From positions 1 through 8,330 of the forward strand of contig CALGAR010000100.1 of NCBI GenBank assembly GCA_937959285.1: DNA of 8,330 nucleotides. The letters run 5' to 3'. A model generated the notes under the pieces. The model searched no databases, was not told where the DNA came from, and saw only the letters and a program-made list of their open reading frames with translations. Source of the DNA: an uncultured Bryobacterales bacterium (GTDB lineage: Bacteria > Acidobacteriota > Terriglobia > Bryobacterales > Bryobacteraceae). The translations under genes were made by a program, and so were the position numbers. Shown piece after piece: positions 1-4,396 of the stretch; position 1 is the stretch's first letter; every line of letters begins with the position of its first letter.

Positions 1-149
1 TCGACGATCCGGAGGAGTATCAACGCCGCGCCTGGATTCACAATCCCTATGGCGACGGCCGGGCCAGCGAGCGAATTGCCGAAGCGATCGGCCAGTTTCT
101 ATCGAAGAAATCACACGCAGTGCGATCTGCGAATGCGATGAGGGGGTAG
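1..149 (+). CDS. wecB: UDP-N-acetylglucosamine 2-epimerase (non-hydrolysing), C-terminal fragment
   Basis: Only the last 48 codons are inside the window. The frame is open from base 3 and stops at TAG 147-149. The visible protein contains NPYGDGRASERIAEAI, which matches the very conserved C-terminal signature of WecB/MnaA epimerases (NPYGDG followed by a helix). These cytoplasmic enzymes interconvert UDP-GlcNAc and UDP-ManNAc, the precursor of ManNAc-type sugars in surface polysaccharides. That fits the polysaccharide operon at 4370-8330, although this gene is on the opposite strand. About 15 polar residues follow the conserved helix before the stop, which is normal for the family, so the 3' end looks intact. 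The recombinase gene converges on it and ends only 4 bp away. The family call is fairly safe; the gene symbol rests on a short stretch. Confidence 0.8.
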   Translation, partial: DDPEEYQRRAWIHNPYGDGRASERIAEAIGQFLSKKSHAVRSANAMRG

Positions 150-153
150 ATTG

Positions 154-1116
154 CTACAGCCCGACTCTTGCCGCGGCATTCTCCCGGAATAGAGATCCTT
201 CCCGAATGTAGCGGCGGAGAACGGGCAAGGAACGGTGCCCGGTCTGGGCCATAATGACGCGTTCAGAAACACCCGCGGCGGCAGCAGCAGTGGCGAGACC
301 GGCGCGGAGGGAATGTCCTGCCAGTTGGGAAGGCTCGAGGCCAGCCTGCGCTGCGCGCTTCTTTAATATGAGCGCCACGGACTGCGCCGTAAGCCTCGCT
401 CCAATTCGCTCGTGCCGGTCAATTCTACGGAAGAGAGGGCCTGAATTGGCACCCAATGCTTCCACCCAGGCCTTCACCGCACGAACAGGACAGGTGGAAG
501 GCGTCGAACCGTAGGGGATACCGATCTTCCTGCCGTGTCCCTCCGGGTCCGTCTTTGAATGCCGCAGAGTGACCACGAGGCCTTCGTGGGTCCAACTCAG
601 ATCCTGGATGTCGAGGCTCACCAGCTCGGACCGGCGAAACGCCCCGGCGAAGCCCAACAGCAGCAGGGCCCGGTCGCGGATGTCGGGGAGGCGCTCCGGA
701 GACAGCCGCGACACGATCATCTTTAGCTCGTGTGTCAAAACCGGCTGTTTGCCGGTCTGAAGGCTTCCCTTGCGGCGGCGGATGCCTGCCATCAGCTTGC
801 GTACAGCGATGTGTTGCGTTGGGCTTTGAAAGCCCGCCGTCTGATGCGCTTGCGAGATTGCCGAGACGCGGCGGGTCAGTGTGCTGACCTTGGCTGTATC
901 AGCGAGTGCCGAAAGATAAAGCACTACGGTCTCTGGCGATGCGGGAAGACTTCCCTGCCCTGCAGCGCGGCACCAGCTCTCAAAGTGACGCCAATCCGAG
1001 GCATAGGCACGCCGGGTGTTAGCCGATTGAGCAGCGTGAAAGTAATCTTCTGCTCGCCGCCTGGCGGCATCCACTGCCAGGACGGAAGTCTGAAGGGGAG
1101 CGGGCGGCTGATGCAT
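154..1116 (-). CDS. Tyrosine recombinase/integrase (XerC/D-like phage integrase family)
   Basis: A 320-residue site-specific recombinase, full length for the simple Xer-like class. Residues about 21-110 form the SAM-like core-binding domain (TRRAYASDWRHFESWC region). Residues about 125-310 form the catalytic domain. All expected active-site residues are visible: Arg161 in GAFRRSEL, Lys188 in RHSKTD, His268 and Arg271 in GHSLRAG, His294 in TGHRS and the nucleophile Tyr303 in RRYIREG. It should therefore be active in DNA strand exchange through a 3'-phosphotyrosine intermediate. The ATG start follows the Doc stop by 20 bp, so it is probably co-transcribed with the toxin-antitoxin pair; no strong Shine-Dalgarno sequence precedes the ATG. 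Its stop lies 4 bp from the wecB stop. It probably integrates, excises or resolves the surrounding element; its target site is unknown. Confidence 0.93.
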   Translation of the reverse strand: MHQPPAPLQTSVLAVDAARRRAEDYFHAAQSANTRRAYASDWRHFESWCRAAGQGSLPASPETVVLYLSALADTAKVSTLTRRVSAISQAHQTAGFQSPTQHIAVRKLMAGIRRRKGSLQTGKQPVLTHELKMIVSRLSPERLPDIRDRALLLLGFAGAFRRSELVSLDIQDLSWTHEGLVVTLRHSKTDPEGHGRKIGIPYGSTPSTCPVRAVKAWVEALGANSGPLFRRIDRHERIGARLTAQSVALILKKRAAQAGLEPSQLAGHSLRAGLATAAAAAGVSERVIMAQTGHRSLPVLRRYIREGSLFRENAAARVGL

Positions 1117-1136
1117 CGATCGAATGCTAGCACATC

Positions 1137-1538
1137 CTAAGTGGCCGTCTGAGCGTTGATCACATTAGCGCGCAGAAAGGCTGCGTATGCAGACTCATTG
1201 AGCGTTCCAGCGGCGAGGGAAAGGACCACCTGTGTTGCCTCTTCTTCGGGCGCAGTAAACCGGTACCCGTTGAGCTCCAGAAACAGGATGCCGATAACAA
1301 ACCCGACACGCTTGTTGCCATCGACAAACGGATGGTTGCGCACAATGCCTGCGGTGTAAGCAGCGGCCATGGCGATGATGTCGGCATTATGTGTATAGGC
1401 GAGGTGCTGCTTCGGGCGGACCAGCGCGGAGCTTAGAAGATTCTCATCCCGAAGTCCGGGAGCGCCGCCATACAAGGCAAGCAGCCGGTCATGCAGTGTA
1501 AGTGCATCGCGCTCGTCGATCCAGACCGGCTCGTTCAC
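1137..1538 (-). CDS. doc: Doc-type toxin (death-on-curing, Fic fold)
   Basis: A 133-residue protein, the usual Doc length. The Fic-family motif is at residues 69-77, HPFVDGNKR. It has the Doc form (HxFx(D/N)(A/G)NKR) with Lys where AMPylating Fic proteins have Gly. Doc of phage P1 is a kinase that phosphorylates EF-Tu and stops translation; the same activity is inferred here from the motif. The N-terminal LHDRLLALYGGAPGLRDENLLSSAL is also typical of the family. The start is GTG, overlapping the antitoxin stop in GTGA (1535-1538), which indicates translational coupling. Unlike phage P1, the partner is an AbrB/MazE-like antitoxin rather than Phd. The recombinase follows by 20 bp, so the pair probably stabilises the element by post-segregational killing. 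Confidence 0.92.
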   Translation of the reverse strand: MNEPVWIDERDALTLHDRLLALYGGAPGLRDENLLSSALVRPKQHLAYTHNADIIAMAAAYTAGIVRNHPFVDGNKRVGFVIGILFLELNGYRFTAPEEEATQVVLSLAAGTLNESAYAAFLRANVINAQTAT

Positions 1539-1762
1539 TTGGCGAGTTCATGCAGGGTGTTGCGGTAGCGGTTGATGATGTCCTCGGCTTTTGCCATCTT
1601 CTTTTGGAATGCCGGATCGTAGGGCGTGAGCCGATAGCTACCGTCAGCGGCTTCGATGAGAAAGAGCCGCTCCCCCTCCCCGGTGTGCAGCCGATTGATA
1701 ACTTCCTTCGGCAGGACAACGCCGAGCGAATTCCCGAATTTGCGGATTTTCAGTTCCACCAT
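1535..1762 (-). CDS. AbrB/MazE-family antitoxin paired with Doc
   Basis: A 75-residue protein. Residues 1-47 form a SpoVT-AbrB swapped-hairpin DNA-binding domain with the characteristic IRKFGNSLGVVLPKEVINRL segment. Residues about 50-75 (AFQKKMAKAEDIINRYRNTL) are a charged helix of the sort that wraps the cognate toxin. It is predicted to neutralise Doc and repress its own operon. The ATG is preceded by GAGGG about 8 nt upstream. A 22-bp palindrome lies 12 bp upstream and overlaps the candidate -10 box, which is the expected place for an autoregulatory operator. The stop overlaps the GTG of doc. AbrB-type antitoxins next to Doc toxins are known, so the pairing is not new in itself. Confidence 0.9.
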   Translation of the reverse strand: MVELKIRKFGNSLGVVLPKEVINRLHTGEGERLFLIEAADGSYRLTPYDPAFQKKMAKAEDIINRYRNTLHELAK

Positions 1763-1774
1763 ACCCGCGCCCTC

Positions 1775-1796
1775 CGTTATTACTAGTGTAATAACG
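1775..1796 (-). promoter_or_regulatory. Palindromic operator of the toxin-antitoxin operon
   Basis: Two perfect 9-bp inverted arms, CGTTATTAC (1775-1783) and GTAATAACG (1788-1796), are separated by TAGT. The palindrome lies 12 bp upstream of the antitoxin ATG and covers the candidate -10 box. AbrB/MazE antitoxins bind such palindromes as dimers, so this is the likely autorepression site. Confidence 0.65.
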
Positions 1797-1814
1797 TATT
1801 GCCGGGAGGGTCAA
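1786..1814 (-). promoter_or_regulatory. Candidate promoter for antitoxin-doc-recombinase
   Basis: On the minus strand a -35-like TTGACC (1809-1814) is followed after 17 bp by TTACAC (1786-1791). The -35 matches the sigma-70 consensus in 5 of 6 positions and the -10 is weak. The -10 is embedded in the palindrome, so binding by the antitoxin would block RNA polymerase. Confidence 0.45.
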
Positions 1815-1828
1815 AGGGTTGATCTGCT

Positions 1829-1865
1829 TCTGGCTAGCGATAAGCTTCTCTTATCGCTAGCCAGA
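1829..1865. repeat. Perfect 16-bp inverted repeat with 5-nt centre
   Basis: The left arm TCTGGCTAGCGATAAG (1829-1844) and right arm CTTATCGCTAGCCAGA (1850-1865) are exact reverse complements around CTTCT. The repeat lies in the 216-bp gap between the divergent antitoxin and HTH genes. No T-run follows on either strand, so it does not look like an intrinsic terminator. It could be an operator, a recombinase core-type site or a cruciform-forming origin element. The rest of the 1763-1978 gap holds the toxin-antitoxin promoter and scattered CGATA boxes. Confidence 0.85.
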
Positions 1866-1978
1866 TACCGTGGCTCCGCAGAGGTGTTCTCTCGACTCGT
1901 GGCTGTTTATTGCTGGTCAGAAACTCTCGATATGGCACACCTGTGACAAAACGATAAGGATATTGCTATCGTAGCGTC

Positions 1979-2488
1979 ATGCCGCGCAAAGCTGCCTGGC
2001 TGCAACAAGTTCCCAGCGCAATCGAGTGTCTGCGGGCCTTCCCTGCCCCCGTGGTCGACCGTAGCACAGTCGAAAAACTCTTCAAAGTCAGCCGCCGTGA
2101 CGCAATCCGCCTGCTGCATCGATTCGGAGGTTTTCAAGCCGGACGTACCTTCCTCATCGATCGTTTGGAACTGATCACCCGACTAGAAGCTCTTTTCAGA
2201 ACCGACGAATATCAACAGGAGGCTCGGCGCCGCGAGCGTTTATCTGAGCGGCTGGCCGAAACCCAGCGGGAGTGGAAGGCCCGAAGAATTTCCATTCCTG
2301 TTCGGAACCCGGCGCACCGAATCACCGTGGAGGGGCTGCCAGCGACAACGCGCCTGACCAAAGGCCGCCTGGAGATCGAATTCAAGAACGCGGTCGACCT
2401 CCTGCAACAGTTAGCCGATCTCTCCCGCGCCATTAGCGACGATTACGACCGGTTTGAGCAGCTTCTGGATGGTCAGGACCCGTCATAA
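1979..2488 (+). CDS. HTH/coiled-coil DNA-binding protein of unknown function, possibly ParB-like C-terminus
   Basis: I do not recognise a named family for this 169-residue protein. Residues about 26-60 (TVEKLFKVSRRDAIRLLHRFG) look like a helix-turn-helix. Residues about 66-104 are rich in Arg and Glu and probably form a long helix or coiled coil. Residues about 121-165 contain TKGRLEIEFKNAVDLLQQLA, a strand then helix that resembles the C-terminal dimerisation segment of ParB proteins (GRIEIxF...DLxxLL). That resemblance is my inference by eye. There is no ParB/Srx CTPase domain. It is the first gene of the rightward arm; the ATG at 1979 has no clear Shine-Dalgarno sequence, so it may be leaderless or use a non-canonical site. 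The stop TAA lies inside a GTCATAACG repeat. A 122-bp gap separates it from the next gene. A role in partition, replication control or regulation is possible. Confidence 0.75.
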   Translation: MPRKAAWLQQVPSAIECLRAFPAPVVDRSTVEKLFKVSRRDAIRLLHRFGGFQAGRTFLIDRLELITRLEALFRTDEYQQEARRRERLSERLAETQREWKARRISIPVRNPAHRITVEGLPATTRLTKGRLEIEFKNAVDLLQQLADLSRAISDDYDRFEQLLDGQDPS

Positions 2489-2510
2489 CGTCGAGACACG
2501 CCCTTATGAC
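2482..2510. repeat. GTCATAWCG inverted pair 1 (29 bp)
   Basis: GTCATAACGTC (2482-2492) faces TTATGAC (2504-2510). The inner 7 bp, GTCATAA and TTATGAC, are perfect inverted arms. The total span is 29 bp, identical to the pair at 3898-3926. It overlaps the TAA of the upstream gene and lies about 100 bp before the small HTH-parA operon, a suitable place for an operator or centromere. Confidence 0.65.
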
Positions 2511-2566
2511 CGGAGATGACAGAAGGTCTTATATGTAAATCGTGTCATCGGTTTTGCTGCAAGACA

Positions 2567-2594
2567 TTGCTTTTTGTGTCAACAGGTAGATATT
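2567..2594 (+). promoter_or_regulatory. Weak candidate promoter for the small HTH-parA operon
   Basis: TTGCTT (2567-2572) and GATATT (2589-2594) are separated by 16 bp and match the sigma-70 boxes in 3 and 4 positions. Transcription would begin near 2601. The same gap carries ATGACA boxes at 2516-2521 and 2601-2606 and an inverted one at 2543-2548, which could be operator half-sites. All of this is inference from short matches. Confidence 0.3.
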
Positions 2595-2610
2595 CTTCAA
2601 ATGACAGCAG

Positions 2611-2883
2611 ATGCGGCGAAGGATTGAGGAACGCTTTACTTTGTGCAGTGCGACACAGGTGGCCCGGGCACTCGGCGTCAGCAAACGCACTCTGGAGCGG
2701 ATGATCCTCGACGGCCGCGTTCCCCGCCCTTCTCACATCCGAGAAAACGGCTATCGCTACTGGACCCTGCCTGAACTTGAGCAGATCAAGCAGCAGCTGG
2801 CCGAGGCCACAGTTACGGCGAGGCGGCTTCCGCCAAGAAGTGAACGGCTAAGCCGCCAACGGATTTCCGGAGAGTTCCGATGA
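2611..2883 (+). CDS. Small MerR/excisionase-like helix-turn-helix protein
   Basis: A 90-residue protein. Residues about 12-58 form a winged helix-turn-helix of the MerR/HTH_17 type, with SATQVARALGVSKRTLERMI followed by a turn and the YRYWTLPELEQI segment usual for these folds. The tail (70-90) is basic and probably disordered. It lacks the C-terminal effector domain of true MerR regulators, so it is more like excisionase/AlpA or plasmid accessory regulators. It overlaps parA by 4 bp (ATGA), so it is translationally coupled and is probably the operon repressor or a centromere-binding adaptor. The start is uncertain: ATG 2611 has no Shine-Dalgarno sequence, while TTG 2641 has GAGGA 10 nt upstream and leaves the HTH intact. 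Confidence 0.85.
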   Translation: MRRRIEERFTLCSATQVARALGVSKRTLERMILDGRVPRPSHIRENGYRYWTLPELEQIKQQLAEATVTARRLPPRSERLSRQRISGEFR

Positions 2884-3680
2884 TCAAACTTGTCACCTGT
2901 AATCAGCGAGGTGGAGTCGGCAAGACGACGACGGCCATGTCCCTGGCGCGGTATCTGGCCGATCTCGGCATGAAGACGCTGCTGGTGGATGCCGATCCTC
3001 AAGGCTCCGTGGCTACCATCCTGCGGCTGAAACCTGAGAACTACCTCTATGACTTCCTGATCCGGAAGTTCCACCTTCGCGATTGCGTCATCTCCTTCAC
3101 AAACAAGCTCGACATCCTCGCCGGAGGCCGCACCACGATGGATGCCGAGACTCAATTGATGAGCCAGGTCGCCAGGGAGCGCTACTTCGAGAATCTCTTC
3201 CCCGACTACGACGCGGTCTACGACGCCGTCATTATTGATGTCGCTCCCTCGATCAGCCTGATGCAGACCTGTGCCATGGTCTACACTCAACAGCTTCTTG
3301 TGCCGGTCGCCATGGATACGTTGAGTGTTTCGGGAGCGACCTCGGTCCTGGAGACGTCGTCCACGTTCAGCAAGCTTGTGCGAACCACGATTCGCCCCAT
3401 AGCACTGCTGCCTACCATCGTGGACCGGCGCGTCGGGCTGACGGAACTGATGATGCAGACGGTCCGGACAATGTCAGAGCGCTTTGGAGTGCCTGTGCTC
3501 AATCCAATCCGAGTGGATGCAGCGGTCGGCAAATCGCAAAGGGCCCGGCAGTTTCTCGTAGATTTCGATCCGCAGTGCCGGGCAATGGAAGACTATCGTC
3601 AAGCCTTTCAGCAGTTGCTGGAACTATTGAAGGACCAGGTGCCATCTCATGTCACAGTCCAGTCGGCGGGCCAGTCGTAA
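2880..3680 (+). CDS. parA: ParA/Soj-family partition ATPase
   Basis: A 266-residue ATPase of the Walker-type ParA family, which drives DNA or cargo positioning by ATP-dependent dimerisation and non-specific DNA binding. The deviant Walker A lies at residues 9-17 (QRGGVGKTT), switch I DADPQGS at 37-43 and Walker B VIIDVAPS at 117-124. There is no N-terminal HTH extension, so it resembles chromosomal Soj or small type Ib plasmid ParA proteins. The signature lysine of KGGVGKT, which contacts ATP across the dimer in ParA/MinD proteins, is arginine here (Arg10). The ATG has GGAGAG a few bases upstream and overlaps the stop of the small HTH gene. Its own 3' end overlaps the wHTH gene by 32 bp. There is no ParB next to it; the partner is probably one of the neighbouring DNA-binding proteins. 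Confidence 0.95.
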   Translation: MIKLVTCNQRGGVGKTTTAMSLARYLADLGMKTLLVDADPQGSVATILRLKPENYLYDFLIRKFHLRDCVISFTNKLDILAGGRTTMDAETQLMSQVARERYFENLFPDYDAVYDAVIIDVAPSISLMQTCAMVYTQQLLVPVAMDTLSVSGATSVLETSSTFSKLVRTTIRPIALLPTIVDRRVGLTELMMQTVRTMSERFGVPVLNPIRVDAAVGKSQRARQFLVDFDPQCRAMEDYRQAFQQLLELLKDQVPSHVTVQSAGQS

Positions 3681-4392
3681 GAAGCCGGAGTTTGATCCGA
3701 ATGAGGAGCTGGACGAGTTTCTCAGCTCCCCGCATACGAAGGTGAGTCTCGGGTTTCTGGGATATCCGAACGAGGAAGACCTTCCCCTTCCTCCCGACGA
3801 TAAGACAGCTGCCGTCGTATCGACATCTCCCGACATAGGGTCTGCTGGAGCTGAGGCAGATTTGGCTTCAAGTGGAGTAGTCGCTGTGACTTCTCCTGTC
3901 ATATCGACTCCCCCTGCCGTTATGACTCTTGGCGACGGGCCGATCCGCCCGGGTGAGAACCAGAAGAAGATCTGGCGCTGCCTGCGGGCGCAGGACGGTC
4001 ATTCCCACGTCGAGCAGCTGGTTTACCAGGTCCTTTGGAACCAAGGAACACCCCAGCCGGACGGCAGCCGGCTGATTCGTATCGGACTGAGCCAGCTGGC
4101 CGGACTTGCTTGTGTAAGCAACCGCCGGATCAGCCTCGTGGTCCGCCGCCTCCTGTTAAAGCGCTCCATCGAGATCATCGGACGCGAAGTCAGCACCAAG
4201 AGCCTGGCTCGAACCTACCGGGTGTTGCCAGAAGAGGAGATTCTGCTGCGTCGCCGGGAAGCAGGCCTGGAGTGGGTCGTGCGGCGCCGAGGCGTTGAAT
4301 TTGTGAACCCGCAGACAGGAGCACCGTTGTTTTCAGAAGAGGATCTGGAAGGCGTGATGTCTCCTGATGTCATATCGTCGGGGCTGTCATAA
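3649..4392 (+). CDS. Winged-helix protein with disordered N-terminus, candidate ParA partner
   Basis: A 247-residue protein I cannot place in a named family. Residues 1-30 begin with a basic patch (SRRASRKK, 5-12) followed by an acidic stretch. Residues about 31-100 are rich in Pro, Ser, Ala and Val and look disordered. Residues about 103-193 form a winged helix-turn-helix (IGLSQLAGLACVSNRRISLV, then a second helix and a wing ending at TYRVL), and an Arg-rich helix follows (200-215). It overlaps parA by 32 bp, the position usually held by parB, but no ParB motif is present. A basic flexible tail in front of a DNA-binding domain is how several ParA partners stimulate the ATPase, so a centromere-binding role is inferred. 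A replication initiator is an alternative. The gene contains GTCATAWCG sites internally and at its end, and its TAA lies in the last site. It overlaps the convergent asnB by 23 bp. Confidence 0.8.
   Translation: MSQSSRRASRKKPEFDPNEELDEFLSSPHTKVSLGFLGYPNEEDLPLPPDDKTAAVVSTSPDIGSAGAEADLASSGVVAVTSPVISTPPAVMTLGDGPIRPGENQKKIWRCLRAQDGHSHVEQLVYQVLWNQGTPQPDGSRLIRIGLSQLAGLACVSNRRISLVVRRLLLKRSIEIIGREVSTKSLARTYRVLPEEEILLRRREAGLEWVVRRRGVEFVNPQTGAPLFSEEDLEGVMSPDVISSGLS
3898..3926. repeat. GTCATAWCG inverted pair 2 (29 bp), inside the wHTH gene
   Basis: GTCATATCG (3898-3906) faces CGTTATGAC (3918-3926); the arms match in 8 of 9 positions. The span is 29 bp, the same as the pair at 2482-2510. It lies in the part of the gene that encodes the disordered segment, where the codons are least constrained. 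Confidence 0.65.
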
Positions 4393-4396
4393 CGTC
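4369..4396 (+). repeat. GTCATAWCG direct pair (17-bp period) at the element's right end
   Basis: GTCATATCGTC (4369-4379) is followed by GTCATAACGTC (4386-4396), a direct repeat matching in 10 of 11 positions and offset by 17 bp. The second copy is identical to the 11-mer at 2482-2492. The pair contains the wHTH stop codon on the + strand and the asnB stop codon on the - strand. Confidence 0.65.

Noticed and set aside
730..1140. A 136-codon + strand open frame opposite the recombinase
   Set aside because: It covers the N-terminal half of a recombinase with a full set of catalytic residues on the other strand; the composition is unlike a folded protein.
1829..1865. The 16-bp inverted repeat as a transcription terminator
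   Set aside because: No T-run follows the stem on either strand and it lies upstream of, not after, both flanking genes.
2757..3290. A 177-codon antisense open frame opposite the start of parA
   Set aside because: It lies wholly across the conserved parA and small HTH genes, shows no recognisable motif, and is explained by the codon bias of the real genes.
155..4388. An imperfect inverted match (CAGCCCGAC at 157-165 versus CAGCCCCGAC on the minus strand near 4380) as element termini
   Set aside because: It needs a gap, is short, and lies inside coding sequence at both ends; chance similarity is more likely.
3649..4392. The wHTH protein as a true ParB
   Set aside because: It occupies the parB position, but no ParB/Srx nuclease-like domain or GERRxRA-type motif is present; only a winged helix is visible.
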